Part shown: positions 44,218-54,352 of the stretch, piece by piece
How the letters are laid out: each line of letters opens with the position of its first letter
How positions within the stretch are numbered: the first letter of the stretch is position 1
NCBI RefSeq assembly: GCF_023218175.1
Contig: NZ_JALPTH010000018.1
Location: 1 to 64,000, forward strand
Length of the DNA: 64,000 nucleotides
Direction: 5' to 3'
DNA from: Streptomyces lichenis
GTDB lineage: Bacteria > Actinomycetota > Actinomycetes > Streptomycetales > Streptomycetaceae
The notes under the pieces: model-generated
The model's input: the letters and a program-made list of their open reading frames with translations, nothing else
Told to the model about the DNA's origin: nothing
Databases searched by the model: none
Position numbers and translations under genes: made by a program

Positions 44218-45144
44218 TTAGTTCTTGGTGATCATCGAGCGGACGAAGAACAGCAGGTTGGCCGGCTTCTCCGCGAGGCGGCGCATGAAGTACCCGTACC
44301 AGTCGGTGCCGTACGCGGTGTAGACCCGCATCCGGTGGCCCTCGGCCGCGAGCCGCAGGTGCTCCTCGCTGCGGATGCCGTACAGCATCTGGAACTCGTA
44401 CTCGTCCAGTTTGCGCCCGGCGCGGCGGGCGAGCTCCTGGGTGACGGCGATGAGCCGCGGGTCGTGGGACCCGATCATCGGGTAGCCCTCGCCCTCCAGC
44501 AGGATCCTCAGGATGCGGACGTACGCCTTGTCGATCTCCGCCTTGTCCTGGTACGCGACCGAGGCGGGCTCCTTGTAGGCGCCCTTGACGATCCGGACCC
44601 GGCTGCCGTTCGCGGCGAGCCGGCGGGCGTCCTCCTCGGTGCGGAACAGGTACGCCTGGATGACGCAGCCGGTCTGCGGGAAGTCCTTCCGCAGCTCCTC
44701 GTGGATGGCGAACATCGAGTCCAGGGTGGTGTGGTCCTCGGCGTCCAGGGTGACCGTGGTGCCGATCTCGGCGGCGGCCTCGACCACCGGGCGGACGTTG
44801 GCGAGGGCCAGCTCGTGGCCGTCCTCCAGCGACTGGCCGAACATGGACAGCTTGACGGACATCTCCGCCTGGGTGCCGAGCTCCAGGCCCTTGAGGCGGT
44901 CGATCAGCTCCAGGTAGGCGTCCCGGGCGGCGAAGGCCTGCTCACGGGTGGTGATGTCCTCGCCCACCACGTCGAGGGTGACCTCCAGGCCCTTGGCCGC
45001 GGCGTCCTCGATCACGGGGACGACCTGGTCCACCGTCTCGCCGGCGATGAAGCGGGCGACGACCTGCTTGGTGCCGGGGGCGGCGGAGACGAAACGGCGC
45101 ATCCGGTCGCTGCGCGACGCGGCGAGGATCACGGGACCCAGCAC
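44218..45144 (-). CDS. putB: Proline dehydrogenase
   Basis: A 308-residue FAD enzyme (TIM barrel) that oxidises proline to P5C and feeds the next gene. Motifs: MSVKLSMFGQSLED, TTVTLDAEDHTTLDSMFAIHEELRKDFP, GSRVRIVKGAYKEPASVAYQDKAEIDKAYVRILRILL, and YEFQMLYGIRSEEHLRLAAEGHRMRVYTAYGTDWYGYFMRRLAEKPAN, the substrate-end signature. GTG 45144 is chosen because GGAGGTGG sits just upstream; the frame stays open beyond it. It is monofunctional, as usual in actinomycetes, and divergent from a PucR-type gene. Confidence 0.93.
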   Translation of the reverse strand: MLGPVILAASRSDRMRRFVSAAPGTKQVVARFIAGETVDQVVPVIEDAAAKGLEVTLDVVGEDITTREQAFAARDAYLELIDRLKGLELGTQAEMSVKLSMFGQSLEDGHELALANVRPVVEAAAEIGTTVTLDAEDHTTLDSMFAIHEELRKDFPQTGCVIQAYLFRTEEDARRLAANGSRVRIVKGAYKEPASVAYQDKAEIDKAYVRILRILLEGEGYPMIGSHDPRLIAVTQELARRAGRKLDEYEFQMLYGIRSEEHLRLAAEGHRMRVYTAYGTDWYGYFMRRLAEKPANLLFFVRSMITKN

Positions 45145-45221
45145 GGGCCACCTCCACGGAACACGAGTGGACGAACAGGGGCGGGCGGACCGGGCCGCGG
45201 ACGGGTGCCTCGCCGGGGAAA

Positions 45222-45239
45222 GCGAACGAATCGTTTCGC
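45222..45239. promoter_or_regulatory. Candidate operator in putB/PucR intergenic region
   Basis: GCGAA-N8-TTCGC inverted repeat lies 78 bases from putB and 134 from the PucR-type start. It could be the PucR-type activator site; the arms are only 5 bp. Confidence 0.3.
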
Positions 45240-45372
45240 CGGACGAACATCTCGCAACGGCACGGAGAACCACTGTGAAAAGTAGGTTTCCCCCGATCGC
45301 GAGGCCATCGACAGACGTCACGCATCCGGACCCGGTGCCTCATACAGATGTCTGAAGAGGTGGGACACTGGG

Positions 45373-46671
45373 GTGGTGAAGGGCGACTACCAGGACCTGG
45401 TCGACGAGATCTCGGCGCTGCTCGGTGCGCCCGCGACACTGGAGGACCGGGACTTCCGGCTGATCGCCTTCGGCGCGCACGACAGCGAGGACGACACCGC
45501 GATGGACCCGGTGCGCACCCGCTCCATCCTGACCAGGAAGTCCACCCCCGCGGTCCGCGCCTGGTTCGAGCAGTACGGCATCGCCCGGGCGACCGGCCCG
45601 GTCCGCATCCCGGCCGCCCCGGAGGCCGGGGTGTTCCGGGACCGGCTCTGCCTGCCGGTGCGCCATCGCGGTGTGGTGCTCGGCTACGTGTGGCTGCTGG
45701 ACGCCGACCCGGGGCCGCCCGCGGACCGGCTGGCCTCGGCGATGGAGGTGGCGGCCCGGATCGGCGGGCTGATCGCCGACGAGGAGCGGGCCGGGGCCGA
45801 CCTCTCCCGGGAGCTGCGGGCGGTGCTCACCGCCGGGAAGGGCTGGCAGTACGACGGGGCGGTGGACGCGCTGCGCGGCGCGCTCGGCCCGGACGCCGAG
45901 GGGCCGCACGCCCTGGTGTGCCTGGCCCCCTGGCCCGCCGCCGACGCCCCCTCGGCCCGGCTCGCCCCGGGCACCGCCGCGCTCTGCACCCTGCCCCGGC
46001 CCTGGCTGCCGGACGGCGGGGCCACCGTGCTGGCCGCGCTGGTCCGGCTCCGCACCGCGGACTCCGCCGCCCCCGCCCTGACCGCCGTCGAACGCCTCCG
46101 GGCGGCCGCCGCCCCCCGGCCCGCCGCCTCGACCGGTACGGCCCCGGCCTCGGGCGGCACGTCCACCCCCGCCCCCGGGCCCGGGTCTCCCGCCTCCGGC
46201 CGTACGGCTCCGGGGCCCGGGGCCCGGTCCGGCACCGGCCCCTCCCCCGCCCCCGGCACCGGCGTGGCCGCCGGGGTCTCGGTGCCGCGCCGGGGGGCGG
46301 CCGAGCTGGCCGAGGCCTGGCGCGAGGCCGCGGCCGCCGCACGGGCGGTGCTCGCCGAACCCCGGCTCGGCCCGACCGCCGATTGGGCGGCCCTCGGCCC
46401 GTACCGCCTGCTGACCGCCCTTCCCCCGCGCTCCGCCGACGACCCGGCCGTACGCGAGCTGCTGGCCCCCTCGCACACCGAACTGGCCCGCACCGCCGAG
46501 GTGTTCCTCGACCACGCCGGCCAGGCCAGCCGTACCGCCGCCGCCCTCGGCATCCACCGCCAGACGCTCTACTACCGGCTGTCCCGCGTCGAGCAGCTCA
46601 CCGGCCTGGACCTGGACGACGGCGAGCACCGGCTGCTGCTGCACATGTCCCTGAAGGCCGCCCGGCTCTGA
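45373..46671 (+). CDS. PucR/CdaR family regulator, probable activator of proline genes
   Basis: A 432-residue regulator. The N-terminal part (residues 1-150) resembles a GAF-like sensory domain (YQDLVDEISALLGAPATLEDRDFRLIAFGAHDSED). The C-terminus has the PucR-type helix-turn-helix AEVFLDHAGQASRTAAALGIHRQTLYYRLSRVEQLTGLDLDDGEHRLLLHMSLK. A long Pro/Ala/Gly-rich linker (about 240-310) separates them. It diverges from putB-pruA, the place where the proline-responsive activator PutR of Streptomyces is expected. GTG 45373 or 45376. Confidence 0.8.
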   Translation: MVKGDYQDLVDEISALLGAPATLEDRDFRLIAFGAHDSEDDTAMDPVRTRSILTRKSTPAVRAWFEQYGIARATGPVRIPAAPEAGVFRDRLCLPVRHRGVVLGYVWLLDADPGPPADRLASAMEVAARIGGLIADEERAGADLSRELRAVLTAGKGWQYDGAVDALRGALGPDAEGPHALVCLAPWPAADAPSARLAPGTAALCTLPRPWLPDGGATVLAALVRLRTADSAAPALTAVERLRAAAAPRPAASTGTAPASGGTSTPAPGPGSPASGRTAPGPGARSGTGPSPAPGTGVAAGVSVPRRGAAELAEAWREAAAAARAVLAEPRLGPTADWAALGPYRLLTALPPRSADDPAVRELLAPSHTELARTAEVFLDHAGQASRTAAALGIHRQTLYYRLSRVEQLTGLDLDDGEHRLLLHMSLKAARL

Positions 46672-46707
46672 GGGCCCGCTCCCCCGCGCTCGGTCCGCCC
46701 CGCCCGG

Positions 46708-47613
46708 TCAGCGCCCCTCCCCCGCCACCCGGCGCACCAGCAGCTCCGTCACCAGGGCGAGCGGGGGCCAGTCCAGCCGGCCGCGCCGGGCCAGGGCGTA
46801 GGCGCGCAGGGTGGCTCCCGGGCCGGTGAGCGGGACCAGCCGCACCCCCGGGGAGAGTGGGGCGCCGGTCGGCAGCAGCCCGACCCCCAGCCCGGCGGTG
46901 ATCATGCCCTGCACCAGGTCGAGGCTGTCCGCCCGGTGGGTGACCCTCGGGGTGAAGCCCGCCAGCGAGGCGAGGGTGCGCACCACCGTCTCGTCCGCCG
47001 TGTTGCGGGAGTTCACGATCCAGTCGTACGTCCGGTAGCGGGCGAACACCTCGGCGGAGGTGCCCGGTCGGCCCGGCTCCTCGGCCGCCGCGGGCACCCC
47101 CAGTCCCCAGGGGGCCGTCCACAGCGGGGTGGCGTGCAGGGCGGGGCCGAAGACGGCCGGGGCGAGGTCGTAGTCGTAGACCAGGGCGAGATCGGTCTCG
47201 TCCTCGGCGAGCAACTGGAGCGCCTCGACCGGTTCGTGCTCGCTGACCAAAATCCGGACCCCGGGGTGGGCGTCGGCCAACTCGGTGACCACGGGCAGCA
47301 AATGGGCCCGGATGGCGGTGGCGAAGCCGGCCACCCGCAGAGTGCCGCCGGGCTCCGCCCCGGGGGCGAGGTCCAGCCGCGCCGCCTCCACCGCCGCCAG
47401 GATGGACTCGGCGTGCTCGGCCAGCCGCCGCCCGGCCGGGGTGAGCCGCACCAGGCGCCCGTGCGGTTCGATCAGCGCGGCCCCGGTCTCCCGCGCCAGT
47501 ACGGCGAGCTGCTGCGAGACGGTCGAGGTGCTGGTGCCCACGGCCTCGGCGACCGCGCGCATCGACCCCAGCCGGGACAGCTCCAGCAGCAGATGCAACC
47601 GTCGTGTCTCCAT
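46708..47613 (-). CDS. LysR family regulator
   Basis: A 301-residue LTTR. The winged helix METRRLHLLLELSRLGSMRAVAEAVGTSTSTVSQQLAVLARETGAALIEPHGRLVRLTPAGRRLAEHA is complete. The periplasmic-binding-like effector domain follows (GTLRVAGFATAIRAHLLPVVTELADAHPGVRI...). It diverges across 96 bp from an EamA exporter, its probable target, as is common for LysR/amino-acid-exporter pairs. Confidence 0.87.
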   Translation of the reverse strand: METRRLHLLLELSRLGSMRAVAEAVGTSTSTVSQQLAVLARETGAALIEPHGRLVRLTPAGRRLAEHAESILAAVEAARLDLAPGAEPGGTLRVAGFATAIRAHLLPVVTELADAHPGVRILVSEHEPVEALQLLAEDETDLALVYDYDLAPAVFGPALHATPLWTAPWGLGVPAAAEEPGRPGTSAEVFARYRTYDWIVNSRNTADETVVRTLASLAGFTPRVTHRADSLDLVQGMITAGLGVGLLPTGAPLSPGVRLVPLTGPGATLRAYALARRGRLDWPPLALVTELLVRRVAGEGR

Positions 47614-47709
47614 ACGGCCATGATCCCACCGTCCGTCCGGCTTTCCCGAACGGTACGTTCGCGAACGGCACGTGGACACGGACGGTGGCCGCCGCATTGA
47701 CTGGGGCCC

Positions 47710-48630
47710 ATGAGCACCGGCACCACCACCAGGAACTCCCCCGACCCGGCCCCTACCGGCCCCGCCACGCCCGGCGGGCCGCCGGCCGGTCTGGCGATGG
47801 CGGTGGTGGCGATGTCCGCCGTCCAGCTCAGCTCCGCGCTGGCGGTGCCGCTCTTCGACCGGCTCGGCGCGCTGGGCACGGCCGGGCTGCGGCTGGCCTG
47901 GGCCGGGCTGCTGCTCTTCGTCGCGGTCCGCCCATGGCGGGGCGGGCCCGCCCGGCGGGACCTCGGCTGGTGCGCGGCGCTGGGGCTGGCCACCGCCGGG
48001 ATGATGGTCTTCTTCATGCTGGCCATCGCCCATCTGCCGCTGGGCACGGCGAGCGCGCTGGAGTTCCTGGGCCCGCTGGCGGTGTCCCTGTTCGGGCCCG
48101 GCCGGGGCCGTGGGGTGTGGACGGTCCTGGCGGCGGTCGGTGTGCTGCTGCTCACCGAGCCCTGGCACGCCGGTGGGGCGGACCTGGTCGGCGTGGCGTA
48201 CGCGCTGGCGGCGGCCTGCTGCTGGGCCGCGTACATCCTGCTCACCCAGCGGGTGGGCGACCGGGTCACCGGGCTGGGCGGGCTGGCCGTCTCCATGCCG
48301 GTGGCCGGGATCGTGGGCCTGCTGGTGGGCGCCCCGTCGCTGTGGGGCCGGCTGGACTGGACGGCGCTGCTGGTGGTGCTGGGGCTGGCGCTGCTCAGCC
48401 CGCTGCTGGCGTTCACCCTGGAGTTCCTGGCGCTGCGCCGGCTGACGGTCTCCGCGTTCGGCACCCTGATGTGTCTGGAGCCCGCCGTGGCGGTGCCGGC
48501 GGGGATGGCGGTGCTGGGCCAGGTGCCCGGGCTCGCCCCCGCGGCGGGTGTCGCCCTGGTGGTCGCCGCCGGGGTGGGCGCCACCCGGGCCGGCGCCCGC
48601 CCGGGTCCTGACGTCCCCTCGCCCGCCTGA
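47710..48630 (+). CDS. EamA/RhtA-type DMT exporter
   Basis: A 306-residue membrane transporter with about ten helices in two EamA halves, of the drug/metabolite superfamily: amino-acid (threonine/homoserine-type) or metabolite export. LAMAVVAMSAVQLSSALAVPLFDRLGALGTAGLRLAWAGLLLF opens the first half. AYALAAACCWAAYILLTQRVGDRVTGLGGLAVSM opens the second, with LSPLLAFTLEFLALRRLTVSAFGTLMCLEPAVAVPAGMAVLGQ after it. ATG 47710. The substrate is unknown. Confidence 0.85.
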   Translation: MSTGTTTRNSPDPAPTGPATPGGPPAGLAMAVVAMSAVQLSSALAVPLFDRLGALGTAGLRLAWAGLLLFVAVRPWRGGPARRDLGWCAALGLATAGMMVFFMLAIAHLPLGTASALEFLGPLAVSLFGPGRGRGVWTVLAAVGVLLLTEPWHAGGADLVGVAYALAAACCWAAYILLTQRVGDRVTGLGGLAVSMPVAGIVGLLVGAPSLWGRLDWTALLVVLGLALLSPLLAFTLEFLALRRLTVSAFGTLMCLEPAVAVPAGMAVLGQVPGLAPAAGVALVVAAGVGATRAGARPGPDVPSPA

Positions 48631-48699
48631 TCCCGTACCGGCCCGCGGACCGCCCGGCGGATCAGCTGACGGACCGCCCGGCCGCCATCTGAGACGGCC

Positions 48700-48732
48700 G
48701 AGGGCCCCGGAGCAGCAGGCTCCGGGGCCCTC
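48700..48732. terminator. Bidirectional terminator between DMT exporter and serA
   Basis: GAGGGCCCCGGAGC and GCTCCGGGGCCCTC are perfect 14-bp complements with an AGCAG loop, placed between two convergent genes. Confidence 0.75.
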
Positions 48733-48750
48733 AGGCGTGCGTACGACGTG

Positions 48751-50352
48751 TCAGACCAGGTTGATCGAGCGCGCCGAGGTCGCGCCGACCTCCTCGGCCA
48801 GCTCGGTGAGCACCGCCGGCGGGACGGTGTCGTCCACGGTGAGCACGGCCAGCGCCTGGCCGCCCTCGACCAGCCGGGAGACCTGCATACCGGCGATGTT
48901 CAGCCCGGCCTCGCCGAGGATGCGGCCGACCGTGCCGACGACGCCCGGGCGGTCCTCGTAGCGGAGCACCACCATGTGGTCGGCGAGCGCCAGGTCCACG
49001 TCGTAGTCGCCGACCGCGACGACCTTCTGGAGGTGCTTGGGGCCGGCCAGGGTGCCGGAGACCGACACCTCCTCGCCGCCGGAGAGGGTGCCGCGGACGG
49101 TGACCACGTTGCGGTGGTCGGGCGACTCGGAGCTGGTGGTCAGCCGTACCTCGACGCCGCGCTCCTGGGCGAACAGCGGGGCGTTGACGTAGGACACCGT
49201 CTCGTCCACCACGTCCTCGAACACGCCCTTGAGCGCGGAGAGTTCGAGCACCTTGACATCGTGCTGGGTGATCTCGCCGTACACCTCGACGTCCAGCCGG
49301 ACGGCGACCTCGCCGGCCAGCGCGGTGAAGATCCGGCCGAGCCGCTCGGCCAGCGGCAGGCCCGGCTTGACGTCCTCGGCGATGACCCCGCCCTGGACGT
49401 TGACCGCGTCCGGGACCAGCTCGCCGGCGAGCGCCAGGCGCACCGAGCGGGCGACCGCGATACCGGCCTTCTCCTGGGCCTCGTCGGTGGAGGCGCCCAG
49501 GTGCGGGGTGCAGACGACCTGGTCCAGCTCGAAGAGCGGGGAGTCGGTGCACGGCTCCTTGGCGTACACGTCGAGGCCGGCGCCGGCGACCCGGCCCTCC
49601 TTCAGCGCCGAGTACAGCGCCGCCTCGTCGACGATCCCGCCGCGCGCGGCGTTGACGATCCGCACCGAGGGCTTGACCTTGTGCAGCGCCTCGTCGCCGA
49701 TGAGCCCGAGGGTCTCGGGGGTCTTCGGCAGGTGGACGGTGATGAAGTCGGCGACCTCCAGCAGCTCGTCCAGGGTGAGGAGCTTGACGCCCATCTGCGC
49801 GGCGCGGGCCGGCTGGACGTAGGGGTCGTAGGCGACGATCTTCATCCCGAAGGCGGACATCCGCTGGGCGACCAGCACGCCGATGCGGCCGAGGCCGACC
49901 ACGCCGAGGGTCTTCTCGCTGAGCTCGACGCCGGTGTACTTGCTCCGCTTCCACTCGCCGTTCTTCAGCGCGGTGTTGGCCTGCGGGATGTTGCGGGCGG
50001 AGGCGACCAGCAGGCCGCAGGCGAGCTCGGCGGCGGTGACGATGTTGGAGGTCGGGGCGTTGACGACCATCACGCCGGCCTTGGTGGCGGCGGGCACGTC
50101 CACGTTGTCCAGGCCGACTCCGGCGCGGGCGACGACCCTGAGCCGCTTGGCGGCGGCGATGGCCTCGGCGTCCACCTTGGTGGCGGAGCGCACCAGGATC
50201 GCGTCCACGTCCGCGATGGCGGGGAGCAGCTCGGCGCGGTCGGCGCCGTTGCAGTGGCGGATCTCGAAGTCCGGACCGAGCGCGTCCACCGTGGCGGGCG
50301 ACAGCTCTTCGGCGATCAGTACCGTGGCTTTTCGACTGGGGTACGAGCTCAC
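48751..50352 (-). CDS. serA: D-3-phosphoglycerate dehydrogenase
   Basis: A 533-residue long-form enzyme of serine synthesis (3-phosphoglycerate to 3-phosphohydroxypyruvate, NAD+). Catalytic domain: LGVVGLGRIGVLVAQRMSAFGMKIVAYDPY (Rossmann GxGxxG), RIVNAARGGIVDEAAL with the substrate Arg, and VVCTPHLGASTDEAQEKAG with the catalytic His. An intervening allosteric ASB domain (about 320-450) and a C-terminal ACT domain (VLRYEDRPGVVGTVGRILGEAGLNIAGMQVSR) for serine feedback follow. The start is GTG 50352, with GTGAGGA upstream. The actinobacterial long type is normal here. Confidence 0.95.
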   Translation of the reverse strand: MSSYPSRKATVLIAEELSPATVDALGPDFEIRHCNGADRAELLPAIADVDAILVRSATKVDAEAIAAAKRLRVVARAGVGLDNVDVPAATKAGVMVVNAPTSNIVTAAELACGLLVASARNIPQANTALKNGEWKRSKYTGVELSEKTLGVVGLGRIGVLVAQRMSAFGMKIVAYDPYVQPARAAQMGVKLLTLDELLEVADFITVHLPKTPETLGLIGDEALHKVKPSVRIVNAARGGIVDEAALYSALKEGRVAGAGLDVYAKEPCTDSPLFELDQVVCTPHLGASTDEAQEKAGIAVARSVRLALAGELVPDAVNVQGGVIAEDVKPGLPLAERLGRIFTALAGEVAVRLDVEVYGEITQHDVKVLELSALKGVFEDVVDETVSYVNAPLFAQERGVEVRLTTSSESPDHRNVVTVRGTLSGGEEVSVSGTLAGPKHLQKVVAVGDYDVDLALADHMVVLRYEDRPGVVGTVGRILGEAGLNIAGMQVSRLVEGGQALAVLTVDDTVPPAVLTELAEEVGATSARSINLV

Positions 50353-50520
50353 GTGGGTCCTCACAAGTCCAGTGCGGACGGCCGTCCCGACGGCCGCAGG
50401 CGGTGGAGGGGCTTGCCGCGTGGAAGACGCACGACGCTGTGGGCCTGACGCGTATGGCTTTGAAGTGTAGTGGCGGGGGCGCCCGCCGTTTCCTCCGCGG
50501 CGGAAGGATCACCCGTCCGT

Positions 50521-50541
50521 GGTTGGACATCCGGTCCAACC
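50521..50541. promoter_or_regulatory. Inverted repeat upstream of serA
   Basis: GGTTGGAC-ATCCG-GTCCAACC has perfect 8-bp arms about 169 bases before the serA start. It stands apart from the ilvC terminator at 50571-50610 and may be an operator or leader structure. Confidence 0.4.
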
Positions 50542-50570
50542 GGCGGCGCGGGGCCCGTCCGCGGGCGAAA

Positions 50571-50610
50571 CACCGCGGCGGACCGGCAAGGGTCCCGGTC
50601 CGCCGCGGTG
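50571..50610 (-). terminator. Terminator after ilvC
   Basis: CACCGCGGCGGACCGG (50571-50586) and CCGGTCCGCCGCGGTG (50595-50610) are perfect 16-bp complements around an 8-base loop, 7 bases past the ilvC stop. Confidence 0.75.
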
Positions 50611-50617
50611 AGGGGGC

Positions 50618-51619
<1,002 letters not shown>

Positions 51620-51738
51620 GTTCTTTTCTCCTTGGTTCTCTGGTGGTGCGTCCCACCGTACGGGGGGAGGGTGCGGGGAGGTCGGGGGGTCTCGCCACCC
51701 GGGACGGGCCGCCGTGCGGCGGGCCGGGTGGGGAGCCG

Positions 51739-52263
51739 TTACGCGGAACGGTCGAGCGCGCGCAGGCTGCGGTCGGTGATCGAGCGGGCGCCGCGCCCTA
51801 TGGCGATGGTGCCGGACTGGACGAGTTCCTTGATGCCGAACTGCTCCAGCATCTTCAGCATGGCACTGAGCTTGTCACTCGAACCGGTGGCCTCGATGGT
51901 GACGGCCTCCGGGGAGACGTCGACGGTCTTGGCGCGGAACAGCTGGACGATCTCCACGATCTGGCTGCGGGTCTCGTTGTCGGCGCGGACCTTCACCAGG
52001 ACCAGTTCCCGGGCGATGGCGGCGCTGGACTCCAGCTCCACGATCTTCAGGACGTTGACCAGCTTGTTGAGCTGCTTGGTGACCTGCTCCAGCGGAAGGT
52101 CCTCCACGTTGACCACGATGGTGATCCGGGAGATCTCCGGGTGCTCGGTGACGCCGACCGCGAGCGAGTCGATGTTGAAGCCGCGCCGGGAGAACAGGGC
52201 GGCGATCCGGGCCAGGATGCCGGGGGTGTTCTCCACCAGGACGGAGAGCGTGTGCTTGGACAT
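51739..52263 (-). CDS. ilvN: Acetolactate synthase small (regulatory) subunit
   Basis: A 174-residue regulatory subunit that binds valine and activates IlvB. The N-terminal ACT domain HTLSVLVENTPGILARIAALFSRRGFNIDSLAVGVTEHPEISRITIVV is textbook, followed by the C-terminal ALS_ss_C region (LVLVKVRADNETRSQIVEIVQLFRAKTVDVSPEAVTIEATGSSDKLSAMLKMLEQFGIKELVQSG). ATG 52263, 62 bases after ilvB. The longer upstream frame is a shadow of ilvB. Confidence 0.95.
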   Translation of the reverse strand: MSKHTLSVLVENTPGILARIAALFSRRGFNIDSLAVGVTEHPEISRITIVVNVEDLPLEQVTKQLNKLVNVLKIVELESSAAIARELVLVKVRADNETRSQIVEIVQLFRAKTVDVSPEAVTIEATGSSDKLSAMLKMLEQFGIKELVQSGTIAIGRGARSITDRSLRALDRSA

Positions 52264-52325
52264 GGCTGCTTCTCTGCTTCCTCGAAGTTCTGGAAGGTCT
52301 CGGAGGGTCCGGGGGTCTCGGGTCC

Positions 52326-54176
52326 TCAGTCGTCTTCGCCGTCGCCGAAGTCGGGGCGGACCCCGCGGGCGGCCATGACCTCGTCGTTGGAGGTGCCGGC
52401 GGCGACCATCGGCCAGACCATGGCGTCCTCGTGGACGATGAAGTCCACGACCACCGGGCGGTCGTTGATGGCGTTGGCCTCGGCGATGACCTTGTCCAGG
52501 TCCTCGGGGCGCTCGCAGCGCAGCGCCACGCAGCCCATGGCCTCGGACAGCTTGACGAAGTCCGGGACGCGGGTGCCCTTGTTGGGCGGGGTCTCCTGGC
52601 CCGGGCCGGCGTGCAGCACGGTGTTGGAATAGCGCTGGTTGTAGAAGAGGGTCTGCCACTGGCGGACCATGCCGAGGGCGCCGTTGTTGATGATGGCGAC
52701 CTTGATCGGGATGCCGTTGAGGGCGCAGGTGACCAGTTCCTGGTTGGTCATCTGGAAGCAGCCGTCGCCGTCGATGGCCCAGACGGTGCGGTCGGGCATG
52801 CCGGCCTTGGCGCCCATGGCGGCCGGGACCGCGTACCCCATGGTCCCGGCGCCGCCGGAGTTGAGCCAGGTGGCGGGGCGCTCGTAGCCGATGAAGTGGG
52901 CGGCCCACATCTGGTGCTGGCCGACGCCGGCCGCGTAGATGGTGTCCTCGGGGGCGAGCTGCCCGATGCGCTGGATGACCTGCTGCGGGGAGAGGCTGCC
53001 GTCCTCGGGCTGGTCGTAGCCGAGCGGGTAGGTGTCCCGCCAGCGGCTGAGGTCGCGCCACCAGGCGCTGTAGTCTCCCGCGTTGCCGTCGGTGTGCTCG
53101 GCCTGGACGGCTTGGACCAGGTCGGCGATGACCTCGCGGGCGTCACCGACGATCGGCACGTCGGCGGCGCGGTTCTTGCCGATCTCGGCCGGGTCGATGT
53201 CGGCGTGGACGATCTTGGCGAAGGGGGCGAAGCTGTCCAGCTTGCCGGTGACCCGGTCGTCGAAGCGGGCGCCGAGGGCGACGATCAGGTCGGCCTTCTG
53301 CAGGGCGGTGACCGCGGTGACCGCGCCGTGCATCCCGGGCATGCCGACGTGCAGCGGGTGGCTGTCGGGGAAGGCGCCGAGCGCCATCAGGGTGGTGGTG
53401 ACCGGGGCGCCGGTCAGCTCGGCGAGGACCTTCAGCTCGGCGGTGGCGCCGGCCTTCAGGACGCCGCCGCCGACGTAGAGGACGGGCCGCTTGGCCTGGG
53501 TGATCAGCTTGGCGGCCTCGCGGATCTGCTTGGCGTGCGGCTTGGTCACCGGGCGGTAGCCGGGCAGGTCCAGCTGCGGGGGCCAGCTGAAGACGGTCTG
53601 CGCCTGGAGGGCGTCCTTGGCGATGTCGACCAGGACCGGGCCGGGGCGGCCGGTGGAGGCGATGTGGAACGCCTCGGCGATGGTGCGCGGGATGTCCTCG
53701 GCCTTGGTGACCAGGAAGTTGTGCTTGGTGATCGGCATGGTGATGCCGCAGATGTCCGCCTCCTGGAAGGCGTCGGTGCCGATGGCCTTGGAGGCGACCT
53801 GGCCGGTGATCGCGACCATGGGGACGGAGTCCATGTGGGCGTCGGCGATCGGGGTGACCAGGTTGGTGGCGCCCGGTCCCGAGGTGGCCATACAGACCCC
53901 GACGCGTCCGGTGGCCTGGGCGTAGCCGGTGGCGGCGTGCCCGGCGCCCTGCTCGTGGCGGACCAGCACGTGCCGCACCCGGGCCGAGTCCATCATCGGG
54001 TCGTAGGCGGGGAGGATCGCACCGCCGGGAATGCCGAAGACCGTGTCGGCGCCCACCTCCTCCAAAGAGCGGATGAGGGACTGCGCACCCGTGACGTGTT
54101 CGACGGTGGCGGACTGGGCTCCGCCGCTACGGGCCCGCGGCTGCGGATGGTGGGACCCGGAGGCCTGCTCGGTCAT
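52326..54176 (-). CDS. ilvB: Acetolactate synthase large subunit
   Basis: A 616-residue thiamine-diphosphate enzyme, first common step of branched-chain amino acid synthesis (two pyruvate to acetolactate). The catalytic Glu is in VLVRHEQGAGHAATGYAQATGRVGVCMATSGPGATNLVTPIADAHMDSVPMVAITGQV. The ThDP motif is WAIDGDGCFQMTNQELVTCALNGIPIKVAIINNGALGMVRQWQTLFY. ATG 54176 (MTEQASGSHH) is chosen over ATG 54182 because GAGAAGAGA is then 6-8 bases away. The 25 N-terminal residues are a variable lead-in. A leader peptide and attenuator precede it. Confidence 0.95.
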   Translation of the reverse strand: MTEQASGSHHPQPRARSGGAQSATVEHVTGAQSLIRSLEEVGADTVFGIPGGAILPAYDPMMDSARVRHVLVRHEQGAGHAATGYAQATGRVGVCMATSGPGATNLVTPIADAHMDSVPMVAITGQVASKAIGTDAFQEADICGITMPITKHNFLVTKAEDIPRTIAEAFHIASTGRPGPVLVDIAKDALQAQTVFSWPPQLDLPGYRPVTKPHAKQIREAAKLITQAKRPVLYVGGGVLKAGATAELKVLAELTGAPVTTTLMALGAFPDSHPLHVGMPGMHGAVTAVTALQKADLIVALGARFDDRVTGKLDSFAPFAKIVHADIDPAEIGKNRAADVPIVGDAREVIADLVQAVQAEHTDGNAGDYSAWWRDLSRWRDTYPLGYDQPEDGSLSPQQVIQRIGQLAPEDTIYAAGVGQHQMWAAHFIGYERPATWLNSGGAGTMGYAVPAAMGAKAGMPDRTVWAIDGDGCFQMTNQELVTCALNGIPIKVAIINNGALGMVRQWQTLFYNQRYSNTVLHAGPGQETPPNKGTRVPDFVKLSEAMGCVALRCERPEDLDKVIAEANAINDRPVVVDFIVHEDAMVWPMVAAGTSNDEVMAARGVRPDFGDGEDD

Positions 54177-54256
54177 CGGCATTCTCTTCTCGAAGCTGAG
54201 GGTTTTCGCGCTGAGGGTGAGAGCGTGAGCTGAGGTTTTGCGAGGTTCGGGCGGTT

Positions 54257-54270
54257 CCGGCACGTGCCGG
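54257..54270. promoter_or_regulatory. Perfect palindrome between ilvB attenuator and ilvB
   Basis: CCGGCACGTGCCGG reads the same on both strands. It sits 81 bases before the ilvB start and six bases beyond the T tract of the attenuator. It may be an RNA hairpin near the ribosome site or an operator. Confidence 0.4.
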
Positions 54271-54276
54271 TGCAAC

Positions 54277-54310
54277 AAAAAACCCCTCGTGCCGTGAGGC
54301 AAGCGAGGGG
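54277..54310 (-). terminator. ilvB attenuator terminator
   Basis: On the minus strand CCCCTCG-CT-TGCC-TCAC-GGCA-CGAGGGG is a two-part stem (7 bp outer, 4 bp inner) followed by TTTTTTGTTG. It starts 43 bases after the leader-peptide stop. Leader peptide plus terminator is the layout of ribosome-mediated attenuation. Confidence 0.85.
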
Positions 54311-54352
54311 AGCGCGCCGGGGGGAGTCAGCAGGGCCGTGTCGAGGCCCTGC

